This document shows positions 15,959 to 24,124 of a stretch of 64,000 nucleotides of DNA, piece by piece. Position 1 is the stretch's first letter. Each line of letters begins with the position of its first letter. The position numbers and the translations under genes are program-made. Below the pieces are notes generated by a model. It saw nothing but the letters and a program-made list of their open reading frames with translations. It was not told the origin of the DNA and did not search any database. The DNA comes from Pyrococcus sp. ST04 (lineage in GTDB: Archaea > Methanobacteriota_B > Thermococci > Thermococcales > Thermococcaceae), in the NCBI RefSeq assembly GCF_000263735.1, contig NC_017946.1, forward strand, positions 661,348-725,347, in the 5' to 3' direction.

Positions 15959-16696
15959 TTAGTACATAACCCTAGCTTTTATTCCGGCTAATCTCTCAAT
16001 TTCTTCTGCAAGTTTTACGAATGCTTTTGCTCCCTCGCTCTCTGGTTTGTATTTTACCGCAGGTATTCCTTCGAGTGTTCCTTCTCTAATTGCTGGATCC
16101 TCTGGGATCACAGCAAGTAAAGGTATTTCCATGACTTCTTCAGCTGCCTCTGGGGGTATGTCCTTCTCAGTTCTTCCATACCTATTTAAGACGAATCCAA
16201 GTATTGCTAAGCCCGCCTTTTTAAGAACTATTCCTACTTTCATGGTATCGGTTAGGCATGATATCTCCGGATTCGTTACTAATAGAGCTTCTTCTCCGCT
16301 GAGCATTGCACTCATGGCATCTAATTGTAATCCCGCTGGACAGTCTATTAAGATAAAATCATAGTTATCTTTTAGAGACTTTATGACATCTGGCAACTTT
16401 CTTGGATCTGCTTTTATCACATGTTCCCAATCTACTGCTCCAGGGAGAACGTAAACATTATCGAATTGAGTCATGTATATTGCATCATCAATTTTTGCTT
16501 CTCCAGCTAAAACGTCGTGAAGTGTTACATCAGCGTCATCAACTCCCAGGACTAAACTTAAGTTTGCCATTGTTAAGTCTCCATCAACGGCGAGAACTTT
16601 CTTTCCTCTTTCCCCTAGGGCAACAGATAGATTTGCTGTTACTGTTGTTTTTCCTGTACCTCCCTTTCCTGACACAATTGAAATAATCCTGGCCAT
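15959..16696 (-). CDS. minD: MinD-type ATPase
   Basis: 245 residues starting MARIISIVSGKGGTGKTT. The deviant Walker A KGGTGKTT, switch I DGDLTMANL, and switch II DCPAGLQLDA are characteristic of MinD, and the sequence is very similar to the Pyrococcus MinD proteins with known structures. In bacteria MinD places the division site with MinC/MinE; archaeal MinDs act in polar positioning and related tasks, with no MinC here. The ATG at 16696 has GGAGG at good spacing; an ATG ten codons upstream lacks one. It is probably transcribed separately from the GPN gene, 44 bases away. Confidence 0.92.
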   Translation of the reverse strand: MARIISIVSGKGGTGKTTVTANLSVALGERGKKVLAVDGDLTMANLSLVLGVDDADVTLHDVLAGEAKIDDAIYMTQFDNVYVLPGAVDWEHVIKADPRKLPDVIKSLKDNYDFILIDCPAGLQLDAMSAMLSGEEALLVTNPEISCLTDTMKVGIVLKKAGLAILGFVLNRYGRTEKDIPPEAAEEVMEIPLLAVIPEDPAIREGTLEGIPAVKYKPESEGAKAFVKLAEEIERLAGIKARVMY

Positions 16697-16802
16697 GTGA
16701 AAACCTCCATTTCCTTTATTTTCCATTTCTTATATAATATTTCTTCCATTGAACTATTCATCGAAACGCTAAATTTTTAAGTTAAATGAAGGAGGTGTGA
16801 AC

Positions 16803-17660
16803 ATGCTAACTGGAGTGCTCTTGGCTTTAACTTCTGCCCTCTGTTGGGGATCTGCATCTGTATTAATCAGAATTGGGCTAAAAGACAAGAGTCCAATAGC
16901 GGCAAACTTAGTTAGGTTGTATTTTTCGGCAACAACTTATCTTATTCTCTTCCTTGTTTTGGGCAATTATTCTGAGATAGCTTCAATGCCCCTGAAGTAT
17001 CATCTGATTGCCTTCATATCGGCCCAATTCGGATTCGTTATAGGGGATTACTTTTACTTTTCTGCTCTCAAGTCTCTTGGAGTGTCTAGAACCGTTCCAA
17101 TAACATCTACCTATCCCTTGTGGACACTTATTTGGGCATATTTATTTTTAGGAAGAGAGATTACTGTGAAGATAATTCTTGGTGCAGTTTTAGTTGTTTT
17201 GGGTATTGTAATTGTTAGACAAGCGGAAAGTGAAGAGCATGCGGATCCTAGAGGAATTCTTCATGCGTTTGTAACACCAATCTCCTGGAGTGTCGCAATA
17301 GTTTTAATGGATTGGTTGTCAAGCAAGGTTTCATCTTTAACATTAGCCGGCCTTAGAATAATATATGCTGCTATTGGAGTGACTTTAATTTCGTGGAAAG
17401 TTCTTGGTGAAATCAGGAAGGTTACTTGGAGAGAAGTCGGGGTGATAGCATCTGCAGGTTTGTTAGGTCTAGTTATAGCCCAATACACATTTGTATCCTC
17501 TGTATCCCTTCTAGGATCTCAAATAGCGACCCCTATAACTGCAATAAATCCCATAATCTCTACGCTATTGGCAGTTGCTCTCTTAAAAGAACCTCCAAAT
17601 ATGAAAATATGGATAAGCTTAGGGCTTGTTGTTGTAGGAATCTTTCTGTTAACAAGCTAA
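16803..17660 (+). CDS. EamA/DMT-family transporter
   Basis: 285 residues with ten predicted transmembrane helices in two five-helix repeats (about 1-140 and 150-285), the two-EamA-domain layout of drug/metabolite exporters. The second repeat ends PITAINPIISTLLAVALLKEPPN, typical of the family. Substrate unknown. The ATG at 16803 follows GGAGGTG; a GTG at 16797 lies inside the binding site and is unlikely. The 3' end overlaps the convergent regulator gene by four bases. Confidence 0.8.
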   Translation: MLTGVLLALTSALCWGSASVLIRIGLKDKSPIAANLVRLYFSATTYLILFLVLGNYSEIASMPLKYHLIAFISAQFGFVIGDYFYFSALKSLGVSRTVPITSTYPLWTLIWAYLFLGREITVKIILGAVLVVLGIVIVRQAESEEHADPRGILHAFVTPISWSVAIVLMDWLSSKVSSLTLAGLRIIYAAIGVTLISWKVLGEIRKVTWREVGVIASAGLLGLVIAQYTFVSSVSLLGSQIATPITAINPIISTLLAVALLKEPPNMKIWISLGLVVVGIFLLTS

Positions 17661-18655
17661 TCAAGCTTAATTTTCTTTATCATTTTAACTATAAACGTTT
17701 TTCCACTCTTTTCTCTTGCGACTATACCTTTCTTTTCTAAATCTTGAATTATTCTGCTTATTGTAGGTCTAGAATATCCCACCAGCTCAGGCAACTCTTC
17801 TTGTTTTATCTCTCCGCCATTTTCAATTATCGCCTTCAGGACGGCTATTTCTTTTTCATTAAATTGTTCGAGTATCTCTTGTTTTCTGCTTACTATTCTC
17901 TTGTGCAAATAGAAAATAATTGGACTCATTATTATCAGCATAGCAATCATTCCGAGGAGGAAATAAATTTTCGAACCAGAGGCCGGTGGATGTTGTGGGG
18001 TGGACTGTGTAGTCACTATTGGTGGGGGTTCTATGTCTCTTCCTATCCAATAAGTTTCGTATCCCATATCCTCTAAAGTCTTTTCAATGCTTTCATTTAG
18101 CCCTAGTCCAACGAGAATCACTATCTTAGCTTTAAGTTGTTTTATTCCAGCTAACGCGGCTGGTGAGAGCTGGTTTTCCCAGGTCAATAAAAGAGGGTAT
18201 TTATACTTCATTGCAAATTCTGACGCTGCCAAAGTTGAACCATAGTCCCATGCACTAGCAAGTACTACGGTTTTACTGCCATTGGGATAGAAATGTAGTG
18301 CCAGCTTTTCAGCAGTTTCAGTTCGATCCGCTCCTCCAATTCTGGTAACTTTGAATCCCATGCTCTTCAGTTTATCTTCAACTTCTAAGCTTACAGCATT
18401 TGCATTTCCAACAATTAGAACGCTATTCCTACCTAACTGTATGTAGGAATAGAGTTGTGCTTCTGTTATTTTATCTAGCTTCTTTGGGTTTACGGGGAGA
18501 ATTGGGATGTTGAGTAAATGAGAATACGGGAGAGCTATAAGATAGTCAATTATATCATCATTTCTAACTATTATTAGGTCATATTGGGGAGGGGATGCCA
18601 TTACAAGGTTAGAAATTATTGCAATAACCAGGATTATACTTAAAAATTTTCTCAC
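17657..18655 (-). CDS. Membrane-anchored regulator: extracellular cell-wall-binding-2-like domain, TM helix, cytoplasmic winged HTH
   Basis: 332 residues. A signal sequence (RKFLSIILVIAIISNLVMA) is followed by a domain resembling the cell-wall-binding repeat 2 fold: NSVLIVGNANAV, RIGGADRTETAEKLA and KTVVLASAWDYGSTLAAS are typical. A Pro-rich linker and one TM helix (about residues 230-252) lead to a C-terminal MarR-like winged helix (EKEIAVLKAI ... SRPTISRIIQDLEKKGIV). This suggests a one-component sensor reading something outside and binding DNA inside. I chose the GTG at 18655 because GGAGGG lies just upstream and the signal peptide then begins the protein. Confidence 0.72.
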   Translation of the reverse strand: MRKFLSIILVIAIISNLVMASPPQYDLIIVRNDDIIDYLIALPYSHLLNIPILPVNPKKLDKITEAQLYSYIQLGRNSVLIVGNANAVSLEVEDKLKSMGFKVTRIGGADRTETAEKLALHFYPNGSKTVVLASAWDYGSTLAASEFAMKYKYPLLLTWENQLSPAALAGIKQLKAKIVILVGLGLNESIEKTLEDMGYETYWIGRDIEPPPIVTTQSTPQHPPASGSKIYFLLGMIAMLIIMSPIIFYLHKRIVSRKQEILEQFNEKEIAVLKAIIENGGEIKQEELPELVGYSRPTISRIIQDLEKKGIVAREKSGKTFIVKMIKKIKLD

Positions 18656-18690
18656 TCTTCTCCCTCCTTTAAACCTCAAGGTTTTTAAAC

Positions 18691-18700
18691 TATTTAAATT
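18691..18700 (+). promoter_or_regulatory. TATA box of rps6e
   Basis: TATTTAAATT lies about 73 bases upstream of the rps6e ATG. A transcription start about 25 bases downstream gives a leader of roughly 45 bases containing GAGGTGGGAGG. Position is consistent with a strong ribosomal-protein promoter. Confidence 0.5.
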
Positions 18701-18767
18701 TTCATGCCTCTGGGCTAAGGGGCAACCCGATGAATCCCGCTGATGAAAATTAGAGAGGTGGGAGGAA

Positions 18768-19145
18768 ATGGCAACGTTCAAGCTTGTGATATCAGATCCA
18801 AAAAGTGGAATTGCCAAGCAGATTGAAATAACTGGAGATGCTGCAGAGAAACTCATTGGAAAGAAAATAGGGGATCAGATCCCAGTAAAGGAACTCGGCA
18901 TTAACCTAAACGAGCTCTTTGGCAAGGAGTTTCCAGAAGATGTTAAGATGGAAATAAGGGGAGGAACTGACAAGGATGGCTTCCCAATGAGACCCGATGT
19001 TCATGGGCCTAGAAGAGTCAGGATACTCCTTTCAAAGGGACCAGGATTTAGACCAAGGGAAAAGGGTGAGAGAAGGAAAAAGACTGTTAGGGGCAACACA
19101 ATTAGTCCGGAAATTGTCCAAGTAAATGTTAAACTTGTATACTAA
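18768..19145 (+). CDS. rps6e: 30S ribosomal protein S6e
   Basis: 125 residues, the normal length for archaeal S6e. The beginning ([13 protein letters not shown]) and the [20 protein letters not shown] motif around residues 66-85 are unmistakable, as is the end with [13 protein letters not shown]. It is a structural protein of the small subunit. The ATG has the strong site GGTGGGAGGAA and the upstream region a clear TATA box. It appears monocistronic, followed 32 bases later by a GC-rich structured RNA candidate. Confidence 0.97.
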   Translation: MATFKLVISDPKSGIAKQIEITGDAAEKLIGKKIGDQIPVKELGINLNELFGKEFPEDVKMEIRGGTDKDGFPMRPDVHGPRRVRILLSKGPGFRPREKGERRKKTVRGNTISPEIVQVNVKLVY

Positions 19146-19177
19146 ATCTTTTTAACTCCCTATTCTATCTATTATTT

Positions 19178-19242
19178 GCGCGGCTCAGGCCGGCGAGCGC
19201 CGATGCAATGGGGCCGCGCTGGACCGGGCTACATCGAGGTGT
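19178..19242 (+). ncRNA. GC-rich structured RNA candidate (Hgc-like), family unknown
   Basis: Within AT-rich surroundings a block of about 65 bases is very GC-rich. It folds into a 7-bp stem GCGCGGC (19178-19184) with GCCGCGC (19213-19219), enclosing an inner hairpin CGGC/GCCG with a GAGC loop (19191-19202). A run of T follows at 19246-19250. GC-rich islands in Pyrococcus have been the way to find its Hgc non-coding RNAs. I could not match it to a particular one, and it lacks clear C/D boxes. It could also be a structured leader of the membrane-protein gene that starts at 19249. Confidence 0.6.
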
Positions 19243-19248
19243 TGCTTT

Positions 19249-20013
19249 TTGCTACCTAAATTGCCAATCTTAATACTTGCAATTTCAGTATTCCTCATTA
19301 TTTTGGTAACTTGGAACTCTAAGGAGTCGTTCTATCTTACAATAATATCCTTAGTATACATCCTCATAGCACCCACTAGATATTATGGTGCAACAGTTCT
19401 CTTACCCTCCGTATTTTTATTAGCTCCGAGATTCTGCAGAGAAGCAGGCTTTCTAATTGTGGGCTTGATACTAATTTCTGAAACCGTAAGAGAATCTCTT
19501 AGTATTTTCTCTGCCCTAAAATTGTCTGCATTTTCCCTAATTTTGGCTCTCCTACTTCTATCTCCACCTAGAAGGAAGATCATTAGAGAGGGGTGGGCAT
19601 TAATTCTCTCCCTTTTATCGGCACTTCTTTCCATTGCAATTCCAGTCCTCCCAATCCTTATTCCAGCTTATATTTTAGCGTTCCCTGTAACCACATTTAG
19701 TTATATGTATGCCTTTTTCTTTGCATCCGCCCTTTTACCCCTCCATGAGTTGGGATTGTACAGCTTTCCGAAAATAGTTCCATTAGACGTTTTTGACCTA
19801 AAATACTTGATCATCCAAGTAGTTATAATAGGGTATGTTTTGTTCAAAGAGAGATTATCAGGTGTTATTAGGAGGAAGCAAACTTTGATGCTTCTCCTAC
19901 TCTCTATATTCTCCTTACCATTCGCTGGTAAGTTCTTTCAAGAATTCGTTCTTGTTATCTCTGCAGCAAGCGTTAGGCTTTTGGTCACTCTTCCTCATCA
20001 TGAGGAAACTTAA
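19249..20013 (+). CDS. Polytopic membrane protein of unknown function
   Basis: 254 residues, almost entirely hydrophobic, with about eight or nine predicted transmembrane helices and no catalytic motif I recognise. The proposed TTG start has GAGGTG seven bases upstream, at the 3' edge of the GC-rich RNA candidate, so translation may depend on that structure. The 3' end overlaps the convergent DUF2110 gene by 29 bases. No obvious transporter family. Confidence 0.6.
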   Translation: MLPKLPILILAISVFLIILVTWNSKESFYLTIISLVYILIAPTRYYGATVLLPSVFLLAPRFCREAGFLIVGLILISETVRESLSIFSALKLSAFSLILALLLLSPPRRKIIREGWALILSLLSALLSIAIPVLPILIPAYILAFPVTTFSYMYAFFFASALLPLHELGLYSFPKIVPLDVFDLKYLIIQVVIIGYVLFKERLSGVIRRKQTLMLLLLSIFSLPFAGKFFQEFVLVISAASVRLLVTLPHHEET

Positions 20014-20728
20014 TTGCCCCTATCTTGGCTGGTTTTATGTATGGTCCAATTTCCTTAATTATTCCAGGCGCATGGGTGCCCTTTTTTAGGATAAGCATAG
20101 TTTCCATAAGCCCCAGCTCTTCAATCCTTCTTACATCCCTGCTGTGCCCGGTTTCTACGAGGGCTTTTTCTATATTTTCGCTTATTGTTCCAACGATGAA
20201 TAGCTTGTCATATTTATCGCTTGTCCATCCCTTAATTTTCTTTATCCATCTATCCGTAAGGTGGGCCTCAATTTCCTGAGCAAGTTTTTCCACTTTCTCT
20301 ATTTTTACCTCAACAGGTAGATAATCTACCCAACCAAACTCTCTTATCATCTGTCTGACCGGTTTTTCTCCGAATGTTCTTTTTAGCCAGTAAAGTGGTA
20401 TTAGGGCATCTTTAATTCTCGGTTTTAGTATCCCAATGTCCACGTATACTCCATATCCAACTTTTCCTAGATCCACTAACCTACCAGTTAGAATTTGCCC
20501 TTCCTCAACATTCGAAAGTGAGACGGGGATTTCTCCGAACTCTTCTTTAATCAAATTAATAGAAACTTCAGAATCTTCACCATCCACAACGATCTTAACC
20601 CACTGTCTTTTAGTTATTGAAATTCTCCATCTAACGTCTAGATCTCCTATTAAAGATCTTAACTTCTTCTCTAGCTTATTAAACCCACTTCTGTCTCCGT
20701 ATATTTTTTGAGGTATTATGATCTCCAT
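19985..20728 (-). CDS. DUF2110 family protein
   Basis: 247 residues. An N-terminal alpha-beta part is followed by an S1/OB-like beta segment (about 75-110: EEGQILTGRLVDLGKVGYGVYVDIG) and a C-terminal region rich in charged residues. This pattern matches DUF2110, an archaeal family often next to the gene for transcription factor E. It lies six bases downstream of tfe in the same direction, so a function in transcription or RNA handling is reasonable but unproven. Confidence 0.65.
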   Translation of the reverse strand: MEIIIPQKIYGDRSGFNKLEKKLRSLIGDLDVRWRISITKRQWVKIVVDGEDSEVSINLIKEEFGEIPVSLSNVEEGQILTGRLVDLGKVGYGVYVDIGILKPRIKDALIPLYWLKRTFGEKPVRQMIREFGWVDYLPVEVKIEKVEKLAQEIEAHLTDRWIKKIKGWTSDKYDKLFIVGTISENIEKALVETGHSRDVRRIEELGLMETMLILKKGTHAPGIIKEIGPYIKPAKIGAIKFPHDEEE

Positions 20729-20734
20729 AGCACT

Positions 20735-21283
20735 TCACTTTTTCTTGCTTTTCTTTCCTTTTTTCTTTGGAGGCTTTCTAAGTCCTAGCTCGATTTCAAG
20801 TTCCTCTATTCTTCTTTTAAGCTCTTCCACTATCTTGGAGTTATCATATTCTTGAAGAATTTCTCCACAAATCGGGCACGTGAAACCGTACTCAAATGCT
20901 TCATCAAAGGTTAACTTTGGATGTCCTGGGGTTCCACAGTGATAATACACCTCATTAGTTTCCTCCTGGAGCATTTTCTTGAGTTTTTCTAACTCCTGCA
21001 TTTTCCTGGCTCTGATAACTTCGGGTAATCTCTTTGTCTCAATATGCCAGTAATAATAGTACCATCCAGTTTCGTCATCTCTGACTCTCCTAAAATCAGC
21101 TAATTTCGCATCGTAGAGGGCGTAGAGAATCTTCCTAACGGTATTAACCCGAATTCCTGTTATTTCAGAAAGTTCTTCGTCTGTAGCTTCTCCTTTCTTT
21201 TCCAAGGCTTTTATAACTTCTACAGCCTCTTCCCCTCCAATGTCCCTTGCAATCTCAAGAAGCGCCTTGTTCCTTCTAGCCAT
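20735..21283 (-). CDS. tfe: Transcription initiation factor E, alpha subunit
   Basis: 182 residues. An extended winged helix fills about residues 1-95 ([34 protein letters not shown], then WYYYYW), followed by a zinc ribbon with HCG near 114 and CPICGEIL near 134 and a lysine-rich tail. TFE aids promoter opening by archaeal RNA polymerase with TBP and TFB. The ATG has GGAGGG upstream; a TATA-like run (tatatatatg on the minus strand near 21345) lies about 65 bases upstream. Co-transcribed with DUF2110. Confidence 0.94.
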   Translation of the reverse strand: MARRNKALLEIARDIGGEEAVEVIKALEKKGEATDEELSEITGIRVNTVRKILYALYDAKLADFRRVRDDETGWYYYYWHIETKRLPEVIRARKMQELEKLKKMLQEETNEVYYHCGTPGHPKLTFDEAFEYGFTCPICGEILQEYDNSKIVEELKRRIEELEIELGLRKPPKKKGKKSKKK

Positions 21284-21387
21284 TCTTCTTGCCCTCCATT
21301 TCTACCGGAGTATCCCTACCAATGAATTACTATGAACATAGGCATATATATACTTTAGGGAAGATGTTCAAGAAAGGTGGAGGGAAG

Positions 21388-21669
21388 TCATTTAGTTAAA
21401 TACTCATCGACAAGTTCTTTTGCAGAGGGTTTATAAACTTCTAAAACTTCAATATCCTCTATTACATTTCCCTCTCTAAGCTTTAGCTTTACTTTACCTC
21501 CGTAAACTTGGAGATCTAGGAGGCCATAAACGACGTCCTCTGCCTCTATTGGGCTCTTAAACTTCATTATGTACTCCCCATCTTCTGTGATAAGCTTGAC
21601 CCACCACTCATTCTTTCTCTTAAATGGTCTGGTAACTTTAGGCTTAAACTTTTCAATGATTACTTCCAA
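21388..21669 (-). CDS. Small conserved protein of unknown function
   Basis: 93 residues, predicted alpha-beta, with no known motif. It begins MEVIIEKFKPKVTRPFKRKN and has a central WWVKLITEDGEYIMKF beta segment. The ATG is preceded by GTGACATAAT and a GGGGGTG site. It stands alone, upstream of tfe and divergent from tRNA-Lys. The even codon usage suggests a real gene, but I cannot assign a role. Confidence 0.6.
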   Translation of the reverse strand: MEVIIEKFKPKVTRPFKRKNEWWVKLITEDGEYIMKFKSPIEAEDVVYGLLDLQVYGGKVKLKLREGNVIEDIEVLEVYKPSAKELVDEYLTK

Positions 21670-21740
21670 TTATGTCACCCCCACTATCTCTGAAGTTGCT
21701 GGCCCCATTGGGATTTATCAACCTAACTGTCCACAAAAAA

Positions 21741-21750
21741 ACTTATAAAA
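21741..21750 (+). promoter_or_regulatory. TATA box of tRNA-Lys
   Basis: ACTTATAAAA is centred about 29 bases upstream of the first base of the tRNA, the spacing expected for an archaeal tRNA promoter in which transcription starts at or just before the mature 5' end. Confidence 0.6.
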
Positions 21751-21774
21751 CTTCTGGCGAGTTATCCATCGGGT

Positions 21775-21852
21775 GGGCCGGTAGCTCAGCCTGGTTAGAG
21801 CACCGGGCTTTTAACCCGGTGGTCGCGGGTTCAAATCCCGCCCGGCCCGCCA
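21775..21852 (+). tRNA. tRNA-Lys (anticodon UUU)
   Basis: A complete cloverleaf of 78 bases: acceptor GGGCCGG pairing with CCGGCCC, D arm GCTC...GAGC, anticodon stem CCGGG/CCCGG around loop CTTTTAA (anticodon TTT), T arm GCGGG-TTCAAAT-CCCGC, discriminator G and an encoded CCA. No intron. The very GC-rich stems fit a hyperthermophile. Confidence 0.97.
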
Positions 21853-22082
21853 AAATGATTTCAACTTTTTACTAAGCAAGTTTTTGTGAAAGCCACATCA
21901 TAACAGCCTCCTTAATGAATTTACTCCCATTCTTTATGGCTTTGTTTAAAATCTCGAGCACTGACAGTTCAAATTTCTTTTTCAAGCCCTGCTTTTTAGA
22001 GCTGGGACGAGATGAGAAGGGTGCTAGCCTGCTAGAGACTATTTTATATTTTGGTTTAAATCCATGCAACGTTTTTAAATCC

Positions 22083-22090
22083 TTTATATA
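22083..22090 (+). promoter_or_regulatory. TATA box upstream of the DUF460-topA operon
   Basis: The sequence TTTATATA lies about 25 bases before a likely transcript start near 22112. That leader contains GAGAGGTGG (22127-22135), which supports translation beginning soon after, well upstream of the first ATG at 22292. Confidence 0.45.
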
Positions 22091-22144
22091 ACTCTACCTC
22101 TAGAGACGAGATCACTGGATGTTCTTGAGAGGTGGTGTCATATC

Positions 22145-24124
22145 CTGATTGTTGGGATAGATATAATCAGTGAAAATCCAAAAAAATTTGCTGTTGTAAC
22201 CTGGTTCAACGGAAGAATAGAGAAGAAGGGAGAGTTTACTCTGTATAGGCTTATTAGGTTCATTAGAGCTAAAAGGCCAGATATAATCGCCATGGATAGC
22301 ATAACAGAGCTTGGAGATGACTTGCGGAAATTCCTAAGGGCTCTCCCTGAAGGAACGAAACTTGTCCAAGTAACAGGTAGGCCAGGAGAACAGAGATCGT
22401 TATGGAGTTTGGCTAAGGAACATGGGATTAGAGTAGGTGATAAGTTTGATCCCTACGAAGAGGCAAAGGTTTCAGCTCTTTTGGCATCAAAAGGTATTGG
22501 ATATGAGGTTTTAGCCTTTGAGGACGAAGTTTTAATTACTGTAACAAGAGGGAGAAGCCAGGGAAAAGGAGGATGGAGCCAGGATAGATATAGGAGAAGG
22601 GTTCATAGCCTTGTGCAAGCAAAAGTGAGACAGATAGAAGAGGCCTTAAGAAGGGCGGATATTCCATTTGATTTGGAAGTTGAGGAGAGAGATTATGGAG
22701 TTTCTAGAGGGGAGTTTAAAGTTTATGCAAGCAGAGAAGAATTAGCGGGACTTGTCAAGCCAATGCGGGGAGGAGATGTTGAAATAAGGATAAAACCCGT
22801 CGAAAGGAAGGTATTGGAGTTTGTCCCATTAAAGGCTGAAACTGAAATTGAAAAAAGAAGAAGCGTGATAATTGGTCTTGACCCTGGAATAACGGTAGGA
22901 ATTGCTGCCATAGACTTAGATGGCAAAATAATCTCTGTTTATAGCGAGAAGAATATGGCTCTAAGCGAGATAGTTCGATTCATCAGTGAAATTGGTCACC
23001 CAATAATAATTGCAACTGATGTTAATCCAGCACCCGGACTAGTTGAAAAAATAGCAAGATCCTTTAAGGCTCAGCTTTTTGTTCCCAGAGAGAGCTTGAA
23101 AGTTGAAGAGAAGAATGAGCTCCTCAGAAATCTTGGAATTAACGTGGAGGATGATCATCAGAGAGACGCACTTGCGGCGGCCTACAAAGCCTACCTTAGA
23201 TACAAGCCAAAATTAGAGCATATAGAGGCGAGGTTAAGAGAATTAGGCTTGTGGAAGAAGAGAAATGAAATAAAGGCCCTAGTGCTTTCTGGATACAGCC
23301 TTGGAGAGGCCATAATGAAAGTCAAACTTTCGGACAGATTAAAGGAGGAGAAGATCCCAGAGGTTAAAGAGGAAGTCGACTTAACTCCATATGTAGAAAA
23401 AATCAAGGAATTGGAGAAAACTATTGCAGACCTTGAAAGGGAAAATGCTGAACTTAGGGCGATAATTGAAGAACAGAAGAAGATTATAGAAAGACTTGAA
23501 AGAAAGTTGGAGGAATACGATGAGAAAGTCCGCTTTGAAGTTCTTAAAGAAAGAGAGATCAAAGCCAGAGACGAAAGAATAGCAATTCTCGAAAAGAAAC
23601 TTAGGGAAGAAAAGGAAAAGGTTGAAATTCTTGCAAAGAAGCTCGCTCAAACGAGGAAGATGAGAAGGCTTGAACTCAGTGGAAAGGTATACCCAATGAA
23701 AGTCATAGAGAACCTCACTTGGAGAGATGTAGAAGAGGTTGAGGAAGAAGTTGGAATCAAAAGGAACGACATACTATATATTGTAAATCCCGCGGGGGCT
23801 GGTAAGAAAATAGCTGAACACCTGGCTAAAAAGAAAATACGGGCTGTGGTGTCTAGTAAGCTCCTCCCACTTCCTGTTATGGAAGTATTTAAAGAAAAGA
23901 GAATTCCTGTTCTTCTAGAGGGGAAAGACATAGAGGTAATAAGGCTGGATGAATTCGCTGTAGTGAGGAGGGAAGATATAGAAAGGGCAATAGAGAGAAA
24001 AATTAAAGAATGGGAGGAAGAGGAGAAAGAAAAGGAACTTGAGAGCGTTTTAAAAGTTATCGAGGAGTACAGAATCGAGAGAGTCAAAGAACTCATCAGA
24101 AAGGCAGAGGAGGAAAGACAATGA
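22145..24124 (+). CDS. DUF460 protein: two tandem RNase H/RuvC-like folds, coiled coil and C-terminal domain
   Basis: About 659 residues if translation starts near 22145. Two RNase H-like folds can be read: copy 1 with [16 protein letters not shown] and [14 protein letters not shown], copy 2 with [23 protein letters not shown] and [11 protein letters not shown] (Asp positions as in RuvC/YqgF). A long coiled coil (roughly nt 23380-23650) and a basic C-terminal domain follow. The first ATG (22292) would cut off the first strand of copy 1. The open frame extends upstream but offers only CTG (22145) or ATT (22148) after the GAGGTGG site; alternatively one extra C near 22144 has shifted the frame from a GTG at 22135. 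It overlaps topA by four bases (ATGA). Confidence 0.75.
   Translation: MIVGIDIISENPKKFAVVTWFNGRIEKKGEFTLYRLIRFIRAKRPDIIAMDSITELGDDLRKFLRALPEGTKLVQVTGRPGEQRSLWSLAKEHGIRVGDKFDPYEEAKVSALLASKGIGYEVLAFEDEVLITVTRGRSQGKGGWSQDRYRRRVHSLVQAKVRQIEEALRRADIPFDLEVEERDYGVSRGEFKVYASREELAGLVKPMRGGDVEIRIKPVERKVLEFVPLKAETEIEKRRSVIIGLDPGITVGIAAIDLDGKIISVYSEKNMALSEIVRFISEIGHPIIIATDVNPAPGLVEKIARSFKAQLFVPRESLKVEEKNELLRNLGINVEDDHQRDALAAAYKAYLRYKPKLEHIEARLRELGLWKKRNEIKALVLSGYSLGEAIMKVKLSDRLKEEKIPEVKEEVDLTPYVEKIKELEKTIADLERENAELRAIIEEQKKIIERLERKLEEYDEKVRFEVLKEREIKARDERIAILEKKLREEKEKVEILAKKLAQTRKMRRLELSGKVYPMKVIENLTWRDVEEVEEEVGIKRNDILYIVNPAGAGKKIAEHLAKKKIRAVVSSKLLPLPVMEVFKEKRIPVLLEGKDIEVIRLDEFAVVRREDIERAIERKIKEWEEEEKEKELESVLKVIEEYRIERVKELIRKAEEERQ

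Noticed and set aside
18735-18760. C/D-like boxes (CGATGA, CTGATGA) in the rps6e leader
   Set aside because: The distance between boxes is about six bases, too short for a guide, and no second C/D pair exists. It may only be a leader with chance likeness.
19178-19242. H/ACA guide RNA interpretation of the GC-rich RNA (ACA at 19231)
   Set aside because: The only long stem begins at the 5' end of the island, so there is no lower stem to pair with bases before ACA, and the pocket geometry does not fit.
21872-22069. A 65-codon minus-strand frame between tRNA-Lys and the DUF460 gene
   Set aside because: TTG start without a binding site, Lys/Ser-rich low-complexity content and no family likeness. 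It lies just 3' of a tRNA gene, so a remnant of an integrated element is possible, but I saw no direct repeat of the tRNA end.
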